NCBI GenBank assembly: GCA_031552995.1
Contig: JAVBMB010000119.1
Span: 1-22,026, forward strand
DNA: 22,026 nt
Origin: JAVBMB01 sp031552995
GTDB taxonomy: Bacteria; Bacillota; Clostridia; Oscillospirales; Butyricicoccaceae
Direction: 5' to 3'
This document shows, in pieces, positions 15,452-22,026 of this stretch (the first letter of the stretch is position 1; the number at the start of each line of letters is the position of its first letter). The notes under the pieces were generated by a model. That model did no database searches. It worked only from the letters and a program-made list of their open reading frames with translations, and was not told where the DNA came from. A program made the translations under genes and the position numbers.

Positions 15452-16672
15452 ATGATTGACATCGAAGCGTTCAAACCGTACGAGGGCGAAGTTATCGAGA
15501 CATACCGCGCGATTCACCTACATCCAGAGCTGGGCTTTGAAGAAGTGCGCACATCGTCGCTTGTCAGGCAAAAGCTTGAAAGCTGGGGCATACCTGTGCA
15601 GTCCGGCATCGCGATTACGGGAGTCGTCGGCACGCTGGACAGCGGACGTCCCGGCAAGACAGTGATGCTTCGAGCCGATATGGACGCACTGCCCGTCATT
15701 GAGGCGAGCGGCCTGGAATGGAGTTCGCAAGAGCCTGGGAAGATGCACGCCTGCGGGCATGACAGTCATGTCTCTATGCTGCTTGGCGCCGCAAAATACC
15801 TGTCGGAACACAGAGACAGCTTCTCAGGAAAAATTAAGTTTGTCTTTCAGCCGGCGGAAGAGGGTATAAGCAAGGAAAAAACCGCCGAGATTGACGCTAT
15901 GAACCTTGGCGGCAATGACGGCGCAATTATAATGATTAATCAGGGTGTTATGGAGGGGGTCGACGGCTGTTTTGCCATCCACGTCCATTCTGGGTATCCA
16001 AAAGGCACAATGCGCATCTGCAAGAGCGAGGCCATGGCGGCCGGAGATACATTCCGCCTTACGATAAAAGGAACAGGCGGCCACGGCTCTGCGCCTCACC
16101 GAGCAACCGACCCGGTTTCCGCGCTGTCTGCTGTAATCGCGGCGCTTCAGGGTATCCCGGCAAGGGATATTTCAGCGCTTGAGCGCTGCGTTGTCAATAT
16201 CGGCACAATAGAAACCCCTGGCTCCCGCCCGAATGTTATTCCGGCGAATATCTTTGTCAGCGGCACAGTACGTACGTATAAAGAGAGTGTCCGAACAGAA
16301 ATATTCGAAATACTTGAAAAACGCGCTGTCGCTGCCGCCAAACTGTATGACTGCGACTGCGAGTTTTCACGTTCACGCGGTTATGACGCCACAATTAACG
16401 ATGAAAATATGTCGCGCCTTGCCGCAGAGGTTGCTGATGGGCTGCTGGGCAGTGACAATATCGACTGGGTAGACATTCCCGATATGGGCAGTGAAAATGT
16501 CGGCTACTTCTTCAAAAAGGCACCGGGAGTGCTTGCGTGGCTCGGCGCCGCAGACCCAAAGGATAAATCACCCGCCATGCTTCACAGCCCGTACATGAAG
16601 CTTGATACCGGCGCGTTTATAAACGGAGTTGCCATGCATGTCAATTTTGCGCTGGCATTCCTGTCAAAATAA
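15452..16672 (+). CDS. M20D amidohydrolase (N-acyl-amino-acid/hippurate hydrolase type)
   Basis: A 406-residue metallohydrolase that cleaves amide bonds of N-acyl amino acids or similar conjugates. Metal-binding residues are visible: Cys101 and His103 in HACGHDSH, Glu136/Glu137 in FQPAEEG, His177 and His179 in IHVHSG, and a late His in AMLHSPYMKLDTGAF. DMDALPV (76-82) and GTGGHGSAPHRATDPV mark the dimerisation domain junction of the M20D group. About 15 extra polar residues (141-157, KEKTAEIDAMNLGGNDG) separate PAEEG from the next helix compared with many homologues. There is no signal peptide, so the enzyme should be cytoplasmic. GGAGAG lies 7 bases upstream of the ATG. It is probably in the SDR transcription unit; the exact substrate is not readable. 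Confidence 0.92.
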   Translation: MIDIEAFKPYEGEVIETYRAIHLHPELGFEEVRTSSLVRQKLESWGIPVQSGIAITGVVGTLDSGRPGKTVMLRADMDALPVIEASGLEWSSQEPGKMHACGHDSHVSMLLGAAKYLSEHRDSFSGKIKFVFQPAEEGISKEKTAEIDAMNLGGNDGAIIMINQGVMEGVDGCFAIHVHSGYPKGTMRICKSEAMAAGDTFRLTIKGTGGHGSAPHRATDPVSALSAVIAALQGIPARDISALERCVVNIGTIETPGSRPNVIPANIFVSGTVRTYKESVRTEIFEILEKRAVAAAKLYDCDCEFSRSRGYDATINDENMSRLAAEVADGLLGSDNIDWVDIPDMGSENVGYFFKKAPGVLAWLGAADPKDKSPAMLHSPYMKLDTGAFINGVAMHVNFALAFLSK

Positions 16673-16715
16673 TGCCGAATATTTCGGTCAAAATCTTAAT
16701 ATATCCTTAAATTGG

Positions 16716-16745
16716 TTTACATTCATTGCCATATCATGCTATAAC
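16716..16745 (+). promoter_or_regulatory. Promoter of the acyltransferase-like/acyl-CoA ligase operon
   Basis: TTTACA (16716-16721), an 18-base spacer and TATAAC (16740-16745). The leader of about 80 bases that follows holds two small hairpins: GCGGC/GCCGC at 16768-16782 and CCGCG/CGCGG at 16785-16805. Neither resembles a known riboswitch. Confidence 0.6.
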
Positions 16746-16833
16746 TAAATGCATATGATGTAAAACAGCGGCAATTTGCCGCAGCCGCGCGTGAATTATT
16801 CGCGGGAGATTACCATCTGTTAGGAGCTTTTTG

Positions 16834-17706
16834 ATGGCCAAACGATTCGGAGACCGCCGAGATGCCGTGCGTGTGCGCGACATCGACGCGTTCCACGCGT
16901 TTCTCGTACACCTGATGCCCAACAGGACCGATGCGGAAGTATACATGCATGCCGAGCTTGATGTCACACGGCTGATGGAGTTCATAGCCGAAAGGAACCT
17001 TGACCCTCAGTCAAAAAAGACGACGCTGTTCCACGCGGTCGTTGCCGCGGTTGCCAAAGTCGTCCATGTCAGGCCAAAGCTTAACCGCTATATTTCCGGA
17101 CGAAGGTTTTACCAGCGCAATGGAATCAGCTTAAGCTTTGTCGCCAAAAAGCAATTCACCGACCATGCCGAGGAAGCGCTGATGATACTCCACCCAAAAG
17201 GGGATTATACTCTTCGCAGTTACACGGACAAAATTGTCGGGGAAGTGCGTGAAGCGCGTGAAGCCGGTGACGAATACGGTGCCGACGGGGCGCTTAACCT
17301 TTTATCAAAATTGCCCGTAACAATTGTCAGGTTGTTCATGTTTCTGCTTCGGCAGCTTGATAATCACGGCCTCGTTCCGGCGCCGCTTTACGACATCGAC
17401 ACAAACCAGACAACTGTGCTGCTGAGCAACCTCGGCAGCATAAAGTGTGACGCCGTGTATCACCATCTCAACAACTACGGCAGCAACAGCATTGTCATCA
17501 CTCTAGGCGAAGTTAAGCGCGAATATTCTATGGATGCCGCAGGCGAGGTGACATATAAGGACATTATGCCAATCGGCCTTACAATAGACGAGCGTATCGC
17601 CGATGGATTTTATTTCGCGAAGTCAGTCAAGATAATCAGCCACTTGCTTGCAAATCCGCAGCTTCTTGACCGTCCGCTTGATGAGGAGTTTGAATATGAG
17701 CATTAA
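16834..17706 (+). CDS. Lipoyl-free 2-oxoacid dehydrogenase E2-type acyltransferase-like protein
   Basis: A 290-residue protein matching only the catalytic (CAT-like) domain of E2 acyltransferases; there is no lipoyl or peripheral-subunit-binding domain. Family features are FHAVVAAVAKVVHVRPKLNR (66-85), the SNLGSIKCDAVYHHLNNYG segment (198-216), ITLGEVKRE, and the final active-site motif. That motif reads LTIDERIADGF, so the usual catalytic His is Glu253 while Asp257 of the DG pair is kept. The ATG at 16834 has AGGAG exactly 7 bases upstream; a TTG one codon earlier is less likely. The gene overlaps the acyl-CoA ligase by 11 bases. It may accept an acyl group from the ligase product, or be a non-catalytic or alternative-chemistry homologue. 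No E1 or E3 gene is present. Confidence 0.85.
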   Translation: MAKRFGDRRDAVRVRDIDAFHAFLVHLMPNRTDAEVYMHAELDVTRLMEFIAERNLDPQSKKTTLFHAVVAAVAKVVHVRPKLNRYISGRRFYQRNGISLSFVAKKQFTDHAEEALMILHPKGDYTLRSYTDKIVGEVREAREAGDEYGADGALNLLSKLPVTIVRLFMFLLRQLDNHGLVPAPLYDIDTNQTTVLLSNLGSIKCDAVYHHLNNYGSNSIVITLGEVKREYSMDAAGEVTYKDIMPIGLTIDERIADGFYFAKSVKIISHLLANPQLLDRPLDEEFEYEH

Positions 17707-19426
17707 AGCGCCCTGGCTTTCAAGCTACGGGCATATTCCGCACCATCTGACCTATCCCGACATATCGATGGTCGACTATGTCGAGCGAACGGCGTCAAAA
17801 TATCCCGACCTTATCGCCTGCGAGTTCAACGGCATGAAAATGACATACAAAGAACTCGTCGAGCAGATTCATCTGTGCGCTCATTCGCTTCAGGCTCTTG
17901 GCGTTCACCCGCGCGAAAAAGTCACAATCTGCCTGCCGAATGTGCCGCAGGCCGTGCTGATGTTTTACGCCGTCAACAGAATCGGCGCCGTTGCCAATAT
18001 GATACATCCGCTGTCCAGCGAGGGTGAAATCGTCGATTTCATCAACAAAAGCGGCAGCAAGGTAGCGATAACGCTCGACCAGTTTTACCCCAAGTTCAAA
18101 GCGGCAGCCGGCAGAATAAGCCTTAACCGCTTGATTATTACTGGCGCGGCAGACTGTCTGTCAGCGGTCATGCGCGCGGCTTTCAGGCTGACAAAGGGCC
18201 GCAAAATCCAGCCTGTCCCAAAGGCGGATACCGCTTCCGGCGGCGGCAATGTCATTTTGTGGAAGGATTTTATATCCGGCGGGCGTAGGCGTCGCGACAA
18301 CGGGTTTATTACAACCGACGGCTTATACCCCGCGGCGATACTATACAGCGGCGGCACAACGGGGACAACAAAAGGCATACTTCTCACAAATCTAAACTTC
18401 AACGCATTGGCGATGCAGACGGCGGCTGGCGGTGACTGTTTGATACCCGGCCATTCCATGCTGGCTCTGATGCCGGTTTTCCACGGTTTCGGCCTGGGAA
18501 TATGCATCCACACAGTTTTGACGGAAGGCTGCCGCTGCATTTTGATACCGCAGTTCACGCCCAAAATATATGCAGCTTTGCTTAAGAAACACCGTCCAAA
18601 CTATATTGCCGGCGTTCCGACCCTGTTCGAGGCGCTGCTTCGGATAGAGGGGGTTGAAAAGCTCGATCTCAGCTGCCTCGAGGGCGTTTTCTCGGGCGGA
18701 GACAGCCTGTCAATCGAGCTAAAGCGAAAGGTAGATGCCTTTCTCACGTCGTGCGGCGCCACAGTGCAGGTGCGCGAGGGCTATGGCACGACAGAGAGTG
18801 TCACAGCAAGCTGCCTTACGCCGAAAAACTATTACCGTGAGGGCAGCATCGGCATACCGTTCCCCGATTGCTACTTCAAAATCGTTACACCGGCGACTCG
18901 TGACGAAGTGCCGTACGGTGAAGTCGGTGAGATTTGCATGACCGGCCCGACCGTGATGAAGGAGTATGTAGACAATCCAAAAGAAACCGCCCAGACGCTT
19001 CAGCTTCACGATGACGGCGCGGTATGGCTGCATACCGGAGATCTTGGCAGTATGGATGAGGATGGCTTTATCTACTTCAAGCAGCGGCTTAAAAGGGTGA
19101 TAATTTCCAGCGGCTACAACATATATCCATCGCAGCTCGAAAATGTCATTGACGCACATCCCGCCGTGCTGATGAGCACCGTCATCGGCGTCAAAGACAG
19201 GATTAAGATGCAAAAAGTCAAGGCTTTTGTTGTGCTTAAGCAAGGGTATACGCTCAATGACGAGGTCAAGGCGTCAATAAAAACCCATTGCGAGAAAAAT
19301 ATCGCAAAATACGCTATGCCGTACGAGTTCGAATACCGAGACAGCCTGCCAAAAACGTTAGTCGGCAAGGTGGCGTATATCGAGCTTGAAAGGGAAGAAG
19401 AGCTTAAACAGTCGGCCGGCGGCTGA
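17696..19426 (+). CDS. AMP-dependent acyl-CoA ligase (long-chain fatty-acid CoA ligase-like)
   Basis: A 576-residue ANL-superfamily adenylating enzyme: acid + ATP to acyl-AMP, then to acyl-CoA. Motifs are the phosphate loop YSGGTTGTTKG (217-227), YGTTESV near residue 363 (A5), the hinge/A7-A8 region HTGDLGSMDEDGFIYF followed by KRVIISSGYNIYPSQLE, and the catalytic Lys in TLVGKVAY near the C-terminus. The start at 17696 has AGGAG 7 bases upstream, inside the end of the acyltransferase-like gene; an earlier in-frame ATG at 17648 lies deeper in that gene with no ribosome binding site. An insert at about 160-205 is rich in Arg/Lys. It is most like FadD-type fatty-acid ligases, but chain length is not readable. 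It is translationally coupled to the E2-like protein. Confidence 0.92.
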   Translation: MSIKAPWLSSYGHIPHHLTYPDISMVDYVERTASKYPDLIACEFNGMKMTYKELVEQIHLCAHSLQALGVHPREKVTICLPNVPQAVLMFYAVNRIGAVANMIHPLSSEGEIVDFINKSGSKVAITLDQFYPKFKAAAGRISLNRLIITGAADCLSAVMRAAFRLTKGRKIQPVPKADTASGGGNVILWKDFISGGRRRRDNGFITTDGLYPAAILYSGGTTGTTKGILLTNLNFNALAMQTAAGGDCLIPGHSMLALMPVFHGFGLGICIHTVLTEGCRCILIPQFTPKIYAALLKKHRPNYIAGVPTLFEALLRIEGVEKLDLSCLEGVFSGGDSLSIELKRKVDAFLTSCGATVQVREGYGTTESVTASCLTPKNYYREGSIGIPFPDCYFKIVTPATRDEVPYGEVGEICMTGPTVMKEYVDNPKETAQTLQLHDDGAVWLHTGDLGSMDEDGFIYFKQRLKRVIISSGYNIYPSQLENVIDAHPAVLMSTVIGVKDRIKMQKVKAFVVLKQGYTLNDEVKASIKTHCEKNIAKYAMPYEFEYRDSLPKTLVGKVAYIELEREEELKQSAGG

Positions 19427-19442
19427 TTGATATGTAACGCGG

Positions 19443-19476
19443 CAAGACCGCGGCGAGTTATCTCGCCGCGGTCTTG
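19443..19476. terminator. Strong hairpin between convergent genes
   Basis: A perfect 15-bp GC-rich stem (19443-19457 with 19462-19476) has a TTAT loop and lies 17 bases after the acyl-CoA ligase stop. The following tract is TATTATAAT rather than a pure T run. It also lies 20 bases past the DUF2461 stop on the other strand. Confidence 0.75.
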
Positions 19477-19495
19477 TATTATAATATGGTAAATA

Positions 19496-20176
19496 TTAAA
19501 GCACTGCCTTTCTCGCCTCCGCGGCCAGAAAGAATTGATACATCGGCGACAGCGTCTTGAACTCGGCGGCAATCTTATCGGCCAGCTTTTCTGAAAATAG
19601 CAGGTCAAAGTCTTCGCTTGATGTATTGAATGACATGCTCTTTCTGTCAAGCCAGTCACGCAGCTCCGGCGTGTGGTCGGGGTGCCTTGTCCTCTTGTAG
19701 CTATCGCCTTCAAGTGAGAATACATTTTGCTTTTTATAGGCAGCAAGCGCCTTTTTAAATACAGGGTCGCCGCTTACTATCATATGTCGCACGGCGTTCA
19801 TTGTGTCCGGCGGTGCCATATAATACCCCATGCCATAACTGTAGCCGGTGGGGGAGATGTCCATATAAAACGCCGGCAGACCAAAATAAAGCTTTTTCTC
19901 ACGCATGAATACTATCCACATGTTCGCGCGATAAAACGACTTATCGCCGGAAAATCTTGTATCCCTGTTTATGCGCGAAATCGTCCGGTCCACTTTCGGC
20001 TCGGTTATAAGCAGCGGGTCGATTTCCAGCATGTGCGGCGTCAGCTTCGTCACAAGCTCGGCCAGCGGCTCAATTACGGTTCTTCTGTATCTTGCGTTGT
20101 TCTGCTTGAACCACTCCCTGTCATTTCTCATCTTGTTCTCTACTAAAAAGTCAAGAAAATCTCCGGCGATTGGCAT
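19496..20176 (-). CDS. DUF2461 family protein
   Basis: A 226-residue soluble protein of the DUF2461 (TIGR02453) family, whose biochemical role is not established. Diagnostic segments are DFLDFLVENKMRNDREWFKQN near the N-terminus, RTISRINRDTRFSGDKSFYR (about 64-83), a central YGMGYYMAPPDTMNAVR stretch, and a C-terminal region beginning near RTRHPDHTPELRDWL. The length is normal for the family and the frame is intact. GGGGGGATGA lies about 9 bases before the ATG. It has its own promoter about 35-60 bases upstream and ends at the convergent hairpin, so it is likely monocistronic. No signal peptide or membrane segment is seen. Confidence 0.9.
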   Translation of the reverse strand: MPIAGDFLDFLVENKMRNDREWFKQNNARYRRTVIEPLAELVTKLTPHMLEIDPLLITEPKVDRTISRINRDTRFSGDKSFYRANMWIVFMREKKLYFGLPAFYMDISPTGYSYGMGYYMAPPDTMNAVRHMIVSGDPVFKKALAAYKKQNVFSLEGDSYKRTRHPDHTPELRDWLDRKSMSFNTSSEDFDLLFSEKLADKIAAEFKTLSPMYQFFLAAEARKAVL

Positions 20177-20207
20177 ATTGTCATCCCCCCGTTATATTGC
20201 TGATTTG

Positions 20208-20236
20208 ATATTACATCGCGAAGCACCTGCTGTCAA
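20208..20236 (-). promoter_or_regulatory. Promoter of the DUF2461 gene
   Basis: On the minus strand a consensus TTGACA (20236-20231), a 17-base spacer and TAATAT (20213-20208), about 32 bases before the start codon. Confidence 0.7.
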
Positions 20237-20312
20237 TCAGCCAAATGTGTGATAAGAAAACGATATGCCTGCATGCTGCCGACAACTCAGTATGCCGTAA
20301 AATCAAAGCAAC

Positions 20313-20337
20313 GGAGACGGCTCATTTTGCCGTCTCC
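20313..20337 (-). terminator. Terminator after the catalase remnant
   Basis: GGAGACGGC (20313-20321) pairs perfectly with GCCGTCTCC (20329-20337) around a 7-base loop, 15 bases past the catalase stop on the minus strand. The minus-strand sequence after the stem is T-rich but interrupted (GTTGCTTTGATTTT). Confidence 0.7.
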
Positions 20338-20351
20338 AGTGTTATCAACAA

Positions 20352-20810
20352 TTAACGTTTGTCAAATGCCGGGTTCATTGCATAAAAGTTTGTTGAATTA
20401 AGCTCATCCTGAACTATGCGCAGAGCTTCGCCGAAGCGCTGGTAGTGAACGATTTCTCGCGAACGCAGGAACTTAATCGGCTCGATAATATCAGGGTCGT
20501 CAACAAGGCGAAGTATATTGTCATATGTAGTGCGGGCCTTCTGCTCCGCGGCAAGGTTCTCGTGCAAATCGGTAATCGGGTCGCCTTTCGACTGGAAATA
20601 ATTCGCGGTCCACGCCGAGCCTGACGCCGCAATCGGATATATCCCCAGCGTGTGGTCGACGAAATACTCGGCAAAGCCCTGTTTTTTAATTTCATCAACG
20701 CTCAGGTTTCGTGTAAGCTGATGCACGATTGCGGATATCATCTCAAAGTGGCCCAGCTCCTCCGTACCTGCAGCCGTACAGAAAAGACACCTCACAGAGG
20801 TCAAAGCCAA
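20352..20810 (-). pseudogene. cotJC: CotJC-type manganese catalase, 5'-truncated
   Basis: From about residue 12 the 152-residue frame matches the CotJC/Mn-catalase family: GTEELGHFEM (15-24) with ligands Glu18 and His21, then YPIAASG, QSKGDPITDLHENLAAEQKAR with Glu89, and SREIVHYQRF with His122. Full-length CotJC has about 190 residues and an N-terminal helix with the first Mn-binding Glu; those roughly 50 residues are missing. The open frame starts at a TTG with only a weak GAGG before it, two codons after an in-frame TGA, and residues 1-11 do not look like the family. Only about 50 bases separate it from the preceding gene's stop, too few for the missing part in any frame. I infer a deletion remnant or an assembly join rather than a working dimanganese enzyme. 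Confidence 0.75.
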
Positions 20811-20859
20811 TATGCCTCATTTAGCGTCAATCGCGGTCGAATGCTTGCGCTCACTCCAT

Positions 20860-22026
20860 TTACCCGATGCTGTACAGGTTGCTGTTCCATGAAAAGCGCC
20901 CTTGCCCCTCTTCAAGATTGAACAGGAAAACATGAGATTGCAGCGGATTATCCTCCGGAGTTTCTTCGCTAACAGTCGTTTCATCCGGCTCGGTCGGCGG
21001 AGGAGCATCTCCCACCATCATATCATACCGTACCGATGTCGGGTCAAAGTGCATCATTTCATCATCACAGCTGACATACAGCCAATAGTACGGCGCTTTG
21101 TCGCGCATGCCCGTAACGACACTGCTCGATATCCCAAGCTCATTGCACATAAGCTGCGCCGCAAGCGCATAGCCGGATTGTGATGCCTCGCCTGAAACAA
21201 GCGCGCCATATGCCGTGTACGAGCTGCTCTTGGGCTGGTCGTCATTATTTTCAATAGCATTTTTCGTCGCGCTCTGGTCAAATAAGACGTTGTTCCAAAG
21301 ATACGCATAGATATACTCTAGCTTTGCTGTATCGGTATCTCCCGTAAAGGCCTCGCACGCCGCCTTCGCCGCATTGATAAGCTGTTTCTTCTTCGCCTCA
21401 AGCTCTTCCGGCGGCTCAAGATACTGTATCGCGACCTCAACGATCGGGTTCATTACATCTTTTGGATAAAAAACAGACTGAACCTCTTTAAGCCCCACAG
21501 CGTACTCGGGATTTCTTGTCCAACATTTTTTAATTCGCTGCTCAAGCGTGGCTTCGTTGTCGGTGCAGTTGCCGTTACTGAAGCTGAAAACGCCGATTTG
21601 CGAAAACTGCGTCATCATACTCCTAAGCCTGTACTCAAAATCCGCCACGTCAAAAACCTGAACAATACCGCGCCGTTCTTCCTCGGTGCGGCTGTATGTT
21701 ATGCTGATAGTTATCTGTGTCTGCGACAGTATCGTGTCGGTCTTGGGGGTGATTGTCGATACGGCGTATTTGCCCAGCGGGTAGATGTCAAGCATCTCTT
21801 TGACGACATTGTCTATATCCTCGTCAAGGTCACCGCTGTAGCCTTGCGTCATCAGTGTATCTTTTTCCACGCCGAGGCTGATCATGTTGACAACCGCGCT
21901 GCGCAGATTGTACCTGTTCGATATCCAGTTGCCCACCGCCGGCTGTTCCTGCGTCGACTCCGGCCTGTTGGCATAATGGCTGCGGGATATGTGATACCCC
22001 TCGTCAAAGAATTGCGTGCAGCCGCA
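20860..22026 (-). CDS. Transglutaminase-fold, probably lipoprotein, 5' end outside window; catalytic residues missing
   Basis: The frame is open from the stop (20862-20860) to the window edge, giving at least 388 residues. A GTG at 21936 is only an internal possibility: the upstream codons read a plausible protein beginning Cys-Gly-Cys-Thr-Gln-Phe-Phe, which could be a lipobox cysteine near the N-terminus. The C-terminal third follows the transglutaminase-like pattern (YIYAYLWNNVLFD, then SSYTAYGALVSGEASQSGYALAAQLMCNELGI, then HFDPT). The usual GxCxGYA cysteine is Gln (codon 21180-21178) and the usual HAW histidine is Tyr (21090-21088); the Asp is kept. It is therefore probably a non-enzymatic binding or structural domain at the cell surface. 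A Pro/Glu/Thr-rich linker precedes the last 20 residues. The function is unknown. Confidence 0.75.
   Translation of the reverse strand, partial: CGCTQFFDEGYHISRSHYANRPESTQEQPAVGNWISNRYNLRSAVVNMISLGVEKDTLMTQGYSGDLDEDIDNVVKEMLDIYPLGKYAVSTITPKTDTILSQTQITISITYSRTEEERRGIVQVFDVADFEYRLRSMMTQFSQIGVFSFSNGNCTDNEATLEQRIKKCWTRNPEYAVGLKEVQSVFYPKDVMNPIVEVAIQYLEPPEELEAKKKQLINAAKAACEAFTGDTDTAKLEYIYAYLWNNVLFDQSATKNAIENNDDQPKSSSYTAYGALVSGEASQSGYALAAQLMCNELGISSSVVTGMRDKAPYYWLYVSCDDEMMHFDPTSVRYDMMVGDAPPPTEPDETTVSEETPEDNPLQSHVFLFNLEEGQGRFSWNSNLYSIG

Noticed and set aside
16675..16687. CCGAA-TAT-TTCGG hairpin after the M20 gene as a terminator
   Set aside because: Only 5 bp of stem with a 3-base loop and no T run; too weak to call.
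20817..21008. 63-codon minus-strand open frame at the catalase/transglutaminase junction
   Set aside because: It is Arg/Lys-rich, overlaps the end of the transglutaminase-fold gene in another frame, and does not encode the missing catalase N-terminus.

Overview
The window looks like chromosomal DNA from an anaerobic, low-to-mid GC Gram-positive bacterium of the class Clostridia. The evidence is a tandem 2-hydroxyacyl-CoA dehydratase activase-type protein (a strictly anaerobic iron-sulfur family), a CotJC-type manganese catalase remnant (a spore-coat family), an S-layer homology (SLH) protein, a CsoR-family metal repressor, strong GGAGG-type ribosome binding sites, frequent GTG/TTG starts, and no outer-membrane or LPS genes. 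No rRNA, tRNA, CRISPR array, transposase or phage gene was seen. No stretch longer than about 250 bases lacks a gene.

Layout. (1) 1-760: the tail of a small membrane protein (+), then a shared hairpin terminator. (2) 772-3265 (-): a metal-resistance operon read csoR-like repressor, small HMA metallochaperone, P1B-type ATPase. It starts from a near-consensus promoter with a CsoR-like GC-rich operator just downstream. The HMA and ATPase frames are the same frame, separated only by TAG and one sense codon. (3) 3271-4258 (+): an EamA/DMT transporter on a back-to-back divergent promoter. (4) 4404-8674 (+): two translationally coupled genes for a large redox-type protein pair: two ASKHA/BadF activase domains plus a DUF2229-like region, then an HgdB-like cysteine-rich partner. 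A bidirectional terminator follows. (5) 8751-14523 (-): an exporter operon read adaptor, ABC ATPase, MacB-type permease, SLH surface protein. (6) 14578-16672 (+): SDR oxidoreductase and M20D amidohydrolase. (7) 16716-19476 (+): a lipoyl-free E2-type acyltransferase-like protein overlapping an acyl-CoA ligase. (8) 19496-22026 (-): DUF2461 protein, a 5'-truncated Mn-catalase gene, and a lipoprotein-like transglutaminase-fold protein lacking catalytic residues and running off the window.

How genes work together. The metal operon should sense a thiophilic metal and pump it out. The 4404-8674 pair resembles the ATP-driven electron-transfer machinery of dehydratase/double-cubane systems and carries no substrate-specific partner here. 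The exporter operon makes a complete adaptor-ATPase-permease set and probably co-expresses a cell-wall-bound SLH protein. The acyltransferase-like protein and acyl-CoA ligase almost certainly act together, because their genes overlap by 11 bases.

The items most worth a second look are the tandem activase pair, the E2-like protein with His replaced by Glu at its active-site motif, the amber codon between HMA and ATPase, and the two apparently broken or degenerate genes at the right end.
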